Source: Ferruginibacter sp.
GTDB taxonomy: Bacteria > Bacteroidota > Bacteroidia > Chitinophagales > Chitinophagaceae
Reading direction: 5' to 3'
Assembly: GCA_016786725.1 (NCBI GenBank)
Contig: JAEUVU010000003.1
Span: 186,001-250,000 of the forward strand
Length of the DNA stretch: 64,000 nucleotides
Shown in pieces: positions 34,410 to 43,231 of the stretch. The notes beneath the pieces were generated by a model. That model saw only the letters and a list, made by a program, of their open reading frames with translations, made no database searches and was not told the origin of the DNA. Both the position numbers and the translations under genes were made by a program. Position 1 is the first letter of the stretch. Each line of letters starts with the position of its first letter.

Positions 34410-36611
34410 ATGCGGAAAAATTTCACCCTGTTTATTTTTCTTTTTTCTTTTTTTTGTGCCGGGGCACAAAAAACAAAAACACCTGCCTATTATTTTACCC
34501 GAACCAGTGAATCTTATTTATCAGATGCTGAAGTTGATTCATTGTTCCGTGATGAAGCAACTGCTTTTTTAAAAGGGCAAAACGTTCCCGGTCAGATGAT
34601 CGAAACAACTTACCCAACCATAAAAAGCATGTTGCTGAATGTAACCAGGCTGGGTATTACAAAAGCTTTTAAAGAACTGGAAGCTGAACAAAAAATAAAA
34701 CCGGTTACAGATAAAACCTCCTCTCAATTTGCCGGCATCAAAAGAGTATATACTGAAACTTTACAGGAAGAGATACGCAGCGCCTTTTTTAAAAGCAGGT
34801 CTTTATCAAAATATGCTTACGTAAACAACAGCGACAGGATAACCAGTTTTAAAAGTACCATACGCATTGATAAAGATGGAAAACTGCTGGTACAGGAAGA
34901 AATAAGCATACACAATGGCAACGGCCAGCCAAACCCTGCCTATGCAGGCCAGGCCGGTGCCGAAGATGCTTATATAAACAATGAAATAAAAAGAGGGATC
35001 GTAAGGGCCTTTCCGCTTTACTATGTAAATAAGTATAAACTTTTTCAGAACACAACTTTTAAATTAAAAGAAGTGCTGCGTGATGGTAAAACAGAAAACT
35101 ATCATACCGAAAATCAGCAGAACGGCATTTTGGTTTACACCGGCAGCCGCGATGTTTTTTTAAATGAAGGGGATTATACCTACACCATCACTTATGAAAC
35201 TGATCACCAGTTAAAACCGCTGAAAGATTTTGATGAACTGTACTGGAATGTTACCGGTAATGGCTGGTCGTTTAAAATTGATTCTGCAAGTTGCACGGTA
35301 ATACTTCCTGAGGGCGCATCTGTTTTATCCGGTAAATGTTATACAGGTTCACAGGGTTCTGCTGATGAAAATTGCAGCATCGGCCAGGCGAAGATCAACG
35401 ATAGTGTTGCGGTCATTTTCAGATCCACTCAATCACTGAAACCTTACCAGGGATTAACAATAGCCGTTTCCTGGCCGAAGGGGTTTGTGCAAACACAACT
35501 TTCAACCTGGCAAAATTTCAAATACTATGTGTGGAATAATAAAGCAGTTTTCTTTTTGCCGATAGCTGCCTTGTTTGCTGCCATTTTTTGTTTCTTCTTC
35601 TGGTTTCGTTATGGCCGTGATCCTGAAAAAGGAACGGTTTATCCCTTGTTTGAACCACCTGCTGGTTATGGCCCTGCGGCATTGGGTTATATCTACAACC
35701 AGAAATACAGCAATCAGCTAACGGCAGCAACTATTGTGGATGCTGCTGTGCGGCATAAAATAAAAATTGATGTGGAAAGAGATGGCCTCATCTTTAAACA
35801 CAATGAATATGTAATCCGCAGAAGTATGCTGGCAGAAAAACCTGCGGTGAGCAAGTATGAAGAGTTCCGGAGCGATGTGGAAGACCTGATAGGGACTACT
35901 ATTGAAAAAGGAAAATACAACAGCAGCCTGGGCGATCTTAATAAAACAATAAAATTGTATTGTGAGAGTAACTATAAGAACAAAGATGGTTTTGCCAAGA
36001 AAGGGTACAAAGGTTTTTTTGCGCTGAACAGTTCTTATACTTTAATCCCCGGCCTTGTTTGTGTAGCAGCGGGCATCTGGGGTGGTATAGAATTGTTCAG
36101 AGCGATGATACTTTTAAATTTTTGGCAGATTGCCTATTTCATCGGCGGCATTGTTTTATGCTCGGTGGTGTTTAAGGTTTTCAGGAAATTACTAAGCGCC
36201 TACAGTCCCGAAGGCCGGCAAATGGCTGATAAGATAGAAGGTTTCCGCATGTTTCTTTCTACCGCCGATGAAAAAAGATTCGACATGATGAGCCCGCCGA
36301 AAAAATCACTGGAGCTCTACGAAAAATATTTACCCTTTGCCATTGCTCTGGGTTGCGAAATTGAATGGGGACAAAAGTTTGAAGACATCATTAATGCAGC
36401 GAGTATTGATCCGGAAGTTGCAAGGACTGCGGCATTCTCTCACAGCATCAGCAGGGATAGCCACAGCTTCAGTTCATCCTTTGCATCATCTTTCAGTGGC
36501 GCCATATCATCTGCCAGTACACCGCCATCCAGTTCTTCCGGCGGTGGTTCTTCTTTTGGAGGTGGCAGCAGCGGAGGCGGTGGCGGTGGTGGTGGTGGCG
36601 GTGGCTGGTAA
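34410..36611 (+). CDS. DUF2207 domain membrane protein with poly-Gly tail
   Basis: 733 residues with signal peptide (FLFSFFCAGAQ, 1-20) and a helical N-terminal extension to about 130. The DUF2207 beta domain follows (DRITSFKSTIRIDKDGKLLV; TYTITYETDHQLKPLKDFDE), then a membrane helix (VFFLPIAALFAAIFCFFFWF, about 378-397), a cytoplasmic winged region (AATIVDAAVRHKIKIDVE), and two more membrane helices (about 543-590). The end is Ser-rich then Gly-rich, closing in twelve Gly and Trp, as in related TPM-type proteins. Partner of LemA upstream. Confidence 0.88.
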   Translation: MRKNFTLFIFLFSFFCAGAQKTKTPAYYFTRTSESYLSDAEVDSLFRDEATAFLKGQNVPGQMIETTYPTIKSMLLNVTRLGITKAFKELEAEQKIKPVTDKTSSQFAGIKRVYTETLQEEIRSAFFKSRSLSKYAYVNNSDRITSFKSTIRIDKDGKLLVQEEISIHNGNGQPNPAYAGQAGAEDAYINNEIKRGIVRAFPLYYVNKYKLFQNTTFKLKEVLRDGKTENYHTENQQNGILVYTGSRDVFLNEGDYTYTITYETDHQLKPLKDFDELYWNVTGNGWSFKIDSASCTVILPEGASVLSGKCYTGSQGSADENCSIGQAKINDSVAVIFRSTQSLKPYQGLTIAVSWPKGFVQTQLSTWQNFKYYVWNNKAVFFLPIAALFAAIFCFFFWFRYGRDPEKGTVYPLFEPPAGYGPAALGYIYNQKYSNQLTAATIVDAAVRHKIKIDVERDGLIFKHNEYVIRRSMLAEKPAVSKYEEFRSDVEDLIGTTIEKGKYNSSLGDLNKTIKLYCESNYKNKDGFAKKGYKGFFALNSSYTLIPGLVCVAAGIWGGIELFRAMILLNFWQIAYFIGGIVLCSVVFKVFRKLLSAYSPEGRQMADKIEGFRMFLSTADEKRFDMMSPPKKSLELYEKYLPFAIALGCEIEWGQKFEDIINAASIDPEVARTAAFSHSISRDSHSFSSSFASSFSGAISSASTPPSSSSGGGSSFGGGSSGGGGGGGGGGGW

Positions 36612-36652
36612 TCGCAACACAAAAAATTCTTAAACCCAAAAAATAAATAACA

Positions 36653-36835
36653 ATGTCAGAACAATCTTTTGATGAATGGTTTGCAGTAGTTAAAACTGAA
36701 TTTGCAAAGAACGGTATAGCGCTTCCTGAAGATATTGAGATGATGGAGATGGCTCATATGGAATACCTGGAATCAGGAAAATCACAGGAGGAATTTATGC
36801 AGCAATTGATTGCGGAATATAAAGGCAGTAATTAA
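36653..36835 (+). CDS. Small acidic protein, unknown
   Basis: 60 residues, all helical in look: SFDEWFAVVKTEFAKNGIALP then EDIEMMEMAHMEYLESGKSQ and an EEFMQQLIAEYK end. Net negative charge. It sits 41 nt after the DUF2207 gene and 10 nt before the serine hydrolase gene, so it is probably part of one transcript with one or both. No family recognised. Confidence 0.6.
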   Translation: MSEQSFDEWFAVVKTEFAKNGIALPEDIEMMEMAHMEYLESGKSQEEFMQQLIAEYKGSN

Positions 36836-36845
36836 CATCGGTGAT

Positions 36846-38423
36846 ATGATAAGATACTTTCTGTGTATAGCTGTAGTTGCAAGCTTTATCTCCTGTAAAC
36901 AAACAGCAGATAAAATCAGTATGCCTGTACTGTACGACTCAACGTATTTGCCTGCTGTTTTTACAGACCCCCAGCGTATTGAAAAAATAAAATCAGCCTT
37001 TGCTGTGATAGACAGCCTGTATAAAAAACACGCAACCGATAATCATTTTCCGGCAATAGCTTTTGGGCTGGTTGTAGATGGGCGGCTTGTTTATAAGAAC
37101 AGTTATGGTTACACAGATGTAGAGAAGAAAATTCCTGCAACCAGTTCTTCCTTGTTCCGCATTGCATCCATGAGCAAGAGTTTTACCTGCATGGCTATTT
37201 TAAAACTGCGTGATGAAGGAAAACTTAATCTGGATGATCCTGCTTATCTCTACATTCCAGAACTAAAGAACTTAAAATATCCAACGGCGGATGCGCCTGT
37301 AATTACAGTGCGCCACCTGATGAGCCACAGCGCAGGATTTCCGGAAGACAATCCCTGGGGCGACAGGCAGCTTGCCGACAGTGACAAAGACCTGATGGAA
37401 TTTATCGGCAAACAGATTTCTTTCTCCAATCCGCCTGGCATTGCTTATGAATACAGCAATCTTGGTTTCGCCTTGCAGGGAAAGATCATCAGCAAAGTTT
37501 CGGGCATGAGCTACCAGGATTATGTCAAACAAAATATTTTAGAACCGCTGGGCATGAAAACAACCACCTATGAATTTGGGGATGTGGCTGCTGATAAACT
37601 GGCACATGGTTATCGCTGGCTTAACTCAACATGGAACGAAGAAATATTGCTGCATGATATACCCGATGGAAGCTGGGGTGCCATGGGGGCTATGATCAGC
37701 AGTATTGATGAATTTGCAAACTACATGGCTTTTCACCTAAGCGCCTGGCCGCCCAATAATGCAAAAGATGATGGTCCCATCAAAAGAAGTTCGGTAAGAG
37801 AAATGCACCAGCCCTGGCGAATGAATGCATTCAATGCAAATTTTATTTTTCCTGATGGAAGAGCCTGTGCAACCACAACTGCTTATTGTTACGGATTAGG
37901 ATGGATGAAAGATTGCGAAGGCAGAACATATATCTCTCACAGTGGTGGATTGCCCGGCTTTGGAAGCCAGTGGCGCATTATGCCTGATTATGGAATTGGT
38001 GTGGTTGCATTTGCCAACAGAACTTATGCGCCGATGGGCACCATTAATTTGCGTGTGCTTGATACGCTGATAAAAATTGCAGGACTTCAGCCAAGACAAA
38101 TCCTTCCTTCAAAAATTTTAGAGCAACGCAAAAATGAACTGGTAAAGATATTGCCCGATTGGAACAATGCACAGCAAAGCGGCATTTTTGCAGAGAACTT
38201 TTTTCCTGATTATCCTATTGATAGTTTGAAGAAAGAAGCAAAGGATCTATATAGCAAAGCAGGAAAAATAATCTCAGTAAAAGCAATGCAGCCGGAAAAC
38301 CAGTTGCGTGGCAGCTTTATAATTGAAGGAGAAAAAACAGATATCGAAGTTTATTTTACGCTTTCTCCGGAGAACCCTGCGTTGATACAGGAGTATCATA
38401 TTAAAGAGCTGATCAAACAATAA
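36846..38423 (+). CDS. Serine hydrolase, beta-lactamase/DD-peptidase family, lipoprotein
   Basis: 525 residues from the ATG at 36846; this gives a lipoprotein signal (CIAVVASFISC, Cys17) and avoids overlap with the small gene before it. Class C beta-lactamase-like fold with SMSK (Ser108, Lys111), YSN in the IAYEYSNLGF block, and SHSGGLPGFG as the third motif. Such proteins act as DD-peptidases, esterases or D-amino acid amidases at the cell envelope; the reaction is not decided by sequence. A C-terminal lipocalin-like extension (about 420-525) is present. Confidence 0.88.
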   Translation: MIRYFLCIAVVASFISCKQTADKISMPVLYDSTYLPAVFTDPQRIEKIKSAFAVIDSLYKKHATDNHFPAIAFGLVVDGRLVYKNSYGYTDVEKKIPATSSSLFRIASMSKSFTCMAILKLRDEGKLNLDDPAYLYIPELKNLKYPTADAPVITVRHLMSHSAGFPEDNPWGDRQLADSDKDLMEFIGKQISFSNPPGIAYEYSNLGFALQGKIISKVSGMSYQDYVKQNILEPLGMKTTTYEFGDVAADKLAHGYRWLNSTWNEEILLHDIPDGSWGAMGAMISSIDEFANYMAFHLSAWPPNNAKDDGPIKRSSVREMHQPWRMNAFNANFIFPDGRACATTTAYCYGLGWMKDCEGRTYISHSGGLPGFGSQWRIMPDYGIGVVAFANRTYAPMGTINLRVLDTLIKIAGLQPRQILPSKILEQRKNELVKILPDWNNAQQSGIFAENFFPDYPIDSLKKEAKDLYSKAGKIISVKAMQPENQLRGSFIIEGEKTDIEVYFTLSPENPALIQEYHIKELIKQ

Positions 38424-38428
38424 TTTTT

Positions 38429-38493
38429 ACCGCAGAGGCAGGGAGACGCAGAGTTGAGATTAGATTTTCTCTGCGCCTTTGCGCCTCTGCGGT
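38429..38493. repeat. Inverted repeat between convergent genes (ACCGCAGAGG family)
   Basis: 25-nt arms at 38429-38453 and 38469-38493 begin ACCGCAGAGG and end CCTCTGCGGT and pair with few mismatches. It fills the 77-nt gap between the convergent serine hydrolase and penicillin acylase genes and could end transcription from both sides. Confidence 0.85.
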
Positions 38494-38500
38494 TTGCATT

Positions 38501-40675
38501 TCATTCCCCCGGATGATATTTCCGCTCCACATGCTTCAGCACATCTTCTTTATAAAACAACACATCCTTAAACTGCCCTTTGCTGTACATCAGTCCCTGG
38601 TCAAAAAAATGTTTTGAATCTGGATTGCCGCTTTCGCCACCAGCCAATAAAGATTTAGCTTTTATCTTTTTACCAAACTCAACAGCACAAATAAAGCTGT
38701 TGCCATGATAGCCGTATCTTTTTTTAGTGCCGGCAAATGTTTTGCTGCTATAAGAGGGCAACATACCCCAGGTAGCAGAAGCAAAAGATATAGGATAACT
38801 TGGCTTTGCATCATCAAATTTATATTCAATATCGTTAGAGATGCGCTGAAAGCGGTTAATCTCTCCCCAGGTAATTTGCCAGTTGCCAAAATCGCTTTCC
38901 AACTCCTTAACTACGGCCAGCATTGGGTTAATCAGTTCCTCAGCAGTTGCATTGGCAGCAAAGTATTTTGCCACTTCAACCTGGTTGCCTTTATATTTTA
39001 TTTCGCCCATCAGTGGTAATAGTTTTTCGCCCCATAAAACAGCTAGTGTAGTGGCAACAGAATTTTCTGTGCAGCGGTAATTCCAATTTTTTAAAACAGC
39101 CATTACATCTTTTAGTTGCCCGTAAGCTGTATCTCTTTTATCCAATTTATTTTCATAGCTATTTATCAGCGCTGGCAATAAGACTTCAAAGGCAGCCAGC
39201 CGGGTATCATAACCAGCCTTTATAACTTTATCCAGGTCGTATTTCTTTTCTTCATCCAATACCCTCACCGCATTAATGCCACGGAAATTTTCTCCGTCAG
39301 GTGCCAGGTAGTTTGCATAATCATTTTTCTCCGGACTGAATTTTCCGGCTACAGTAAAAGGCGTAGAGTTGCAGTTTTGCAGCCAGCCATTTTGCGGATT
39401 GTAAATATGCACGCTTTCATCTACTGTGTGATAACCCTTCCATTCGGTGGCAGAAGTTGTTCCATCAACGGGTTTGCTCCAGTCGTATTTTGCATCACGC
39501 TTTGGTAAAAAGTTGCCATGCCAGTAAGCAATGTTGCCTTCGGCATCTGCATACACGGTATTATTGCTTGGGTTGGCGCCCATGCCCATGGTTTTCTTAA
39601 AACCGGCAAAACTTTTTGTTTTGGTACGCAGCCAGCTTTGAATAAAACCTTTTGTATCCCGGTTGTTGTGGCGTAAGCTTAAATACTTTCCATCACGCTT
39701 TGCCATAATAGGCCCGTGGTGTGTAAATAGCGAGTTGAAGATCTTTGTTTCAATATCACCGTCTGCTGTTTTAATTTTTATGCTGATCTTTTTCTTGATA
39801 ACCGGTTTCAGGTTGCCATCGTATTCATAAAACCAGTTGTTATTTTGGTTGGTTAGTTTTTCAATATAGGCATCCGAAATATCAGCCTGGCTGGATGTAT
39901 GCATCCAGCCACCATGTTCGTTAAAGCCCTGGTAAATGAAAGGCTGTCCCCAGGTAACGGCCCCGTAAGCATTCAAACCTTCTTCGCTAACCATGTGCAC
40001 TTCGGGCCGGAAATAAAATGTTACATGCGGATTGATGTATAAGATGGCATTGCCGCTTTCGGTGATGGTTGGTGAAAAAGCAAAACCGTTGGAGCCGGTT
40101 GGATCGTCTTCAACAAACACTTTCTTTGCAAGCACTTCATCTTTGCCCGAATAAAAATTTTTTAGCTCATCAACTGTAATACCTCCGGTGCTGATGGCGC
40201 CAATACTTCCATCGGTCCACAGTAAAGCATACCAGGGTTGAAAGCGGGTGAGCAAAGCTGGCTTAACCTGCGGATTTTTGTACAGATAATAATTAATGCC
40301 ATCTGCATAAGCATTCAATATTTGTTTTAACCAGGCAGGTGCATTTGCATAATCTTTTATTGCATCAACAGAATCAATCACCAAACGAATGAGCAAATCA
40401 TTGTAAAGATCTTTTTCACCATTCACTTCTGAAAGGCGGCCAAGCTTTTCAATATAGTTCATCTCCACTCTTTTGAAATCATCTTCGCATTGTGCATACA
40501 ACAAACCAAACACAGCATCAGCATCTGTTTTGCCATACACATGTGGTATGCCATAATGGTCACGGATGATGGTGATGTTTTCCGCTTGTTTTTTCCAGCG
40601 GGTAATTTCTGAGTCAGAAAATGGCTGTGCAAATAATTGAAGTGGGAATATGAGTATAAGCAGTAGGTATTTCAT
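38501..40675 (-). CDS. Penicillin acylase family N-terminal nucleophile hydrolase
   Basis: 724 residues with a signal peptide (to residue 16, LQLFAQ). The enzyme family is made as a precursor that cuts itself at an internal Ser; here DDPTGSNGFAFSP places the nucleophile at Ser195 (alpha subunit 17-194, beta 195-724). The start of the alpha chain has IIRDHYGIPHVYG, and the beta chain TWGQPFIYQGFNEHGGWMH. Such periplasmic amidases act on amide side chains of penicillins, N-acyl-homoserine lactones or other acyl amides. Which of these applies is not decidable. Monocistronic or with the upstream genes across a 50-nt gap. Confidence 0.92.
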   Translation of the reverse strand: MKYLLLILIFPLQLFAQPFSDSEITRWKKQAENITIIRDHYGIPHVYGKTDADAVFGLLYAQCEDDFKRVEMNYIEKLGRLSEVNGEKDLYNDLLIRLVIDSVDAIKDYANAPAWLKQILNAYADGINYYLYKNPQVKPALLTRFQPWYALLWTDGSIGAISTGGITVDELKNFYSGKDEVLAKKVFVEDDPTGSNGFAFSPTITESGNAILYINPHVTFYFRPEVHMVSEEGLNAYGAVTWGQPFIYQGFNEHGGWMHTSSQADISDAYIEKLTNQNNNWFYEYDGNLKPVIKKKISIKIKTADGDIETKIFNSLFTHHGPIMAKRDGKYLSLRHNNRDTKGFIQSWLRTKTKSFAGFKKTMGMGANPSNNTVYADAEGNIAYWHGNFLPKRDAKYDWSKPVDGTTSATEWKGYHTVDESVHIYNPQNGWLQNCNSTPFTVAGKFSPEKNDYANYLAPDGENFRGINAVRVLDEEKKYDLDKVIKAGYDTRLAAFEVLLPALINSYENKLDKRDTAYGQLKDVMAVLKNWNYRCTENSVATTLAVLWGEKLLPLMGEIKYKGNQVEVAKYFAANATAEELINPMLAVVKELESDFGNWQITWGEINRFQRISNDIEYKFDDAKPSYPISFASATWGMLPSYSSKTFAGTKKRYGYHGNSFICAVEFGKKIKAKSLLAGGESGNPDSKHFFDQGLMYSKGQFKDVLFYKEDVLKHVERKYHPGE

Positions 40676-40725
40676 GTCCTGTTTTTTATCTGGCAGGATT
40701 TAAATATACAGCTTAAAAGGATGTT

Positions 40726-41277
40726 CTAATCAGCCTTACTTCCTTTATCTCCCACAAACCACTGCTCTTTGTTTTTAAACAGCACATTGAAGGTGGTAAG
40801 CGATCCATAACACCGGGTAATGTATTGCTGTATGTTTACTTTCTCTTCGTCGCTCAATGATTTGTGGCTGTTGATATTTTGTTCCAGCACACGCAGGCGG
40901 TCACGCAACATTACAATTTTGTGGAAAAAATCATCAATGGGAATATCCTTTGGCTTTAAAGATTTGTCGGCGGTTTGCAGGCTCATGGTTCCGCCGATCC
41001 ATTTATCGCCCAGTGGAACAATTTCTGTAACATCGCTCCATTGCCTTAATATTTTTAATAAAGATTTTTCAACTGCCGAAACTGTTTCTACTTCTACCGT
41101 TACATTTTCTGCAATGATCTCATCCAGGTTGTTATCAGTCTTGTCTATCTCTTTTATGCCATGATGGATAAATGAAATGAGATAAGTGGCGTATTTAACA
41201 CCAACGATCACACCTGGCCCAAATTGTGTGTGCTGCAGCCTGGTGCCAATGCCAAGCGTTAGTTGATTCTCTTCCAT
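40726..41277 (-). CDS. Conserved-looking hypothetical with CarD/SH3-like start
   Basis: 183 residues, soluble. The beginning GIGTRLQHTQFGPGVIVGVK (9-28) resembles small SH3-like barrels that follow the 'G-xxVxHxxFGxGxI' pattern. The rest is helical (AVEKSLLKILRQW, FFHKIVMLRDRLRVLEQNIN, EEKVNIQQYITRCYGSL). This could be a nucleic-acid or polymerase contact protein, but no catalytic motif is visible. 4 nt after the CarboxypepD_reg gene's stop, so both share an operon. Confidence 0.65.
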   Translation of the reverse strand: MEENQLTLGIGTRLQHTQFGPGVIVGVKYATYLISFIHHGIKEIDKTDNNLDEIIAENVTVEVETVSAVEKSLLKILRQWSDVTEIVPLGDKWIGGTMSLQTADKSLKPKDIPIDDFFHKIVMLRDRLRVLEQNINSHKSLSDEEKVNIQQYITRCYGSLTTFNVLFKNKEQWFVGDKGSKAD

Positions 41278-41281
41278 AAAA

Positions 41282-42046
41282 TCAGTTTTCTTTTTTTGCT
41301 TCGGTTTTTACTTTCTTTAATAATTCTATCTTAAATGCGTACGACGAAATTAAGATGTATTTATTGAAAGTTACTTCATCGGCCAACACGGCAAATTCGT
41401 AAGCAGGTAAATAGCGAACCATAAAGGTATCCAGCTCGGCGCCCTGCAACTGTGTAATGCGGCGTACAAAATTTCTGTTGAAACGGTAGCGTACAAAATT
41501 ATCCTGCTCCTGTTGCTCAACCCTTGCCTGGAAAGCTTTCATGCGTTTGTTTCTTCCAAAGCGGAACATGTTGATGATCTCATTTACATCGGCACCTGCG
41601 GCGCCTGAGGGAGAAACACTGGTTCGTATTGTGGGCTTACGGTAATTAAAAGCGGCAGCATAGGTTCGCCGGTTTTCAATAGAATCTTCCTTATAACTGC
41701 GTGCAAAGATCAGCACTTCCTTTAAAGTGCGGTAACCGCTTTTTACCCTTACTCCGATTGATATATCAAACTGTGTAAGATCTGCAATATTTTTTACGGG
41801 GAATTTTTGCGTGGGCCTGCTTTGATAAATAAATGTAAGAGAGTCTTTTTCATTTACAATAATTTGGTACCTGCCCATGGAATCTGTTTTTACGGAGCGT
41901 CCGGATGTAGTTTCAACCCTTACGTTTTCAACATAGTTGGTTCTGGAAGAATCGAAAACAGTTCCGGTAACCTTTAACTGGCCCAGCGTTAATTTGGGGG
42001 TGGAGAGAAAAGCAAAAATGAAAAATATTTTAAAAAATATCCGCAA
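41282..42046 (-). CDS. CarboxypepD_reg-like domain protein
   Basis: 254 residues with signal peptide (IFFIFAFLSTPKLTLG, 6-22) and an N-terminal carboxypeptidase-regulatory-like domain (LKVTGTVFDSSRTNYVENVR... YQIIVNEKDSLTFIYQ, 23-80). The domain is known from the N-termini of SusC-like transporters but here stands alone with a helical basic C-terminus. The only in-frame start is TTG at 42044-42046 (a stop follows directly upstream), and the next Met is too far inside. Likely periplasmic; role unknown. Confidence 0.78.
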   Translation of the reverse strand: MRIFFKIFFIFAFLSTPKLTLGQLKVTGTVFDSSRTNYVENVRVETTSGRSVKTDSMGRYQIIVNEKDSLTFIYQSRPTQKFPVKNIADLTQFDISIGVRVKSGYRTLKEVLIFARSYKEDSIENRRTYAAAFNYRKPTIRTSVSPSGAAGADVNEIINMFRFGRNKRMKAFQARVEQQEQDNFVRYRFNRNFVRRITQLQGAELDTFMVRYLPAYEFAVLADEVTFNKYILISSYAFKIELLKKVKTEAKKEN

Positions 42047-42110
42047 GGGTTAAAATTAGTAAGGATAAAAATAAAGGAACAATTCAGAACAACAGCTGTG
42101 TAAGTATCTT

Positions 42111-42995
42111 TTAACTGCGATTTTGCTTTTGTATAACCGATGCAATCACAGCAGGGTAACTGGCGTGTTCTAAAACATGGATCTTTTGGGCAAGCGTTTC
42201 GGGTGTATCATGTTCAGCCACTTCGCATTTTGTTTGAAAGATGATCTCCCCATTGTCATATACCTCATCTACAAAATGAATGGTAATACCGCTTTCTTTA
42301 TCGCCAGAGGCAATAACTGCCTGGTGTACAAATTGGCCATACATACCCTTGCCTCCATATTTCGGCAGCAGGGCCGGATGAATGTTCACTATCTTTTTTG
42401 GATATGCATTCAGCAGGCTTGCGGGCATTTTCCATAAAAAACCTGCAAGTACAATAAAATCAATATTGAGTTGTTTAAGTTCGGGCAGATAACCATCACC
42501 CTTAAAAAACCTTTCTTTTTCAATTAATATAGAAGGGATACCGGCTTTAGCTGCAATCTGTAGTACCCCTGCACCGGGCTTGTTGCAAACAACCAGTGCA
42601 ATCTTTACGTTTTGGGATGTTGCAAAGTAATTGATGATCTGCTCTGCATTTGATCCGGCGCCACTTGCAAAAACGGCAATATGGGTTAAATGCTCTTTAC
42701 GGCCACCTGCCTGTCCGGCAGGCGGGCTCATTTTTTTCCAGATCTTAATAATATAGCTTCTGAAAAAGGTAAACTGCCCCAAAGGAATGCTGATTAATAA
42801 AACACAAAGCGGCCAAAGCAGGGTTACCAATATTATATAGAGGATAAACCATAAAAACCCCTTCTCCAGGCTGGTAAGCAGTAAAATCTTTCTTCCGGCG
42901 TACCCACAAAGGCTTCCGCCCAAAGCAAAAGTTGTTATAATAAGCAACAGGTTTAGCCCATTTACCTTCCATCTTTGCTTAAGCTTTTGAAACAT
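42111..42995 (-). CDS. purN: DUF6787-PurN fusion: GAR transformylase with membrane anchor
   Basis: 294 residues from the ATG at 42995. First a DUF6787-type membrane part (1-89; WKVNGLNLLLIITTFALGGS, GYAGRKILLL, two to three hydrophobic helices), then a short linker SPPAGQAGGRK (90-100), then PurN (104-294). PurN transfers a formyl group from 10-formyl-THF to glycinamide ribonucleotide in purine synthesis. Catalytic residues are kept: NIHPALLP (Asn204, His206) and HFVDEVYDNG (Asp247). ASGAGSN (110-116) binds phosphate. The linker is coded by a palindromic repeat, so the fusion may have come from insertion across a stop codon. A second ATG at Met89 could also start a free PurN. Confidence 0.88.
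   Translation of the reverse strand: MFQKLKQRWKVNGLNLLLIITTFALGGSLCGYAGRKILLLTSLEKGFLWFILYIILVTLLWPLCVLLISIPLGQFTFFRSYIIKIWKKMSPPAGQAGGRKEHLTHIAVFASGAGSNAEQIINYFATSQNVKIALVVCNKPGAGVLQIAAKAGIPSILIEKERFFKGDGYLPELKQLNIDFIVLAGFLWKMPASLLNAYPKKIVNIHPALLPKYGGKGMYGQFVHQAVIASGDKESGITIHFVDEVYDNGEIIFQTKCEVAEHDTPETLAQKIHVLEHASYPAVIASVIQKQNRS
42703..42724. repeat. Palindrome at the DUF6787-PurN junction
   Basis: CCACCTGCC-TGTC-CGGCAGGCGG forms a 9-bp stem with one G-T pair. Read on the minus strand it codes the PPAGQAGG linker. It is of the CCTGCCGGCAGG type found between genes in Bacteroidota. Confidence 0.7.
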
Positions 42996-43151
42996 GGCGC
43001 AAAAGTGGGTTAAAAAATTGTGATTATGCAGACTTATCCGAAAAAAAACCAGGCTGCATAAACTACTTACAAATACATGACAATTACCATACAGGTTTTG
43101 CGACAATCTGCTGAAAACCACGCCAGATAAGGAAAAAAAAAATTCTAAAAT

Positions 43152-43185
43152 GTTGATATATTGTCAGTATCCTGCCTTATTTTTG
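43152..43185 (+). promoter_or_regulatory. Promoter of the ACIII/cytochrome oxidase operon
   Basis: GTTG (43152-43155), 22 nt, TATTTTTG (43178-43185), 46 nt before the actA ATG. The spacing is slightly longer than usual. Confidence 0.45.
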
Positions 43186-43231
43186 CTGCCGAATCAGGAT
43201 ATTTTTCCACTTTAGCCCCGATATTAACTGT

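Noticed and set aside
36440..36622. Proline-rich minus-strand ORF
   Set aside because: It is the reverse of the Gly-codon repeat at the end of the DUF2207 gene.
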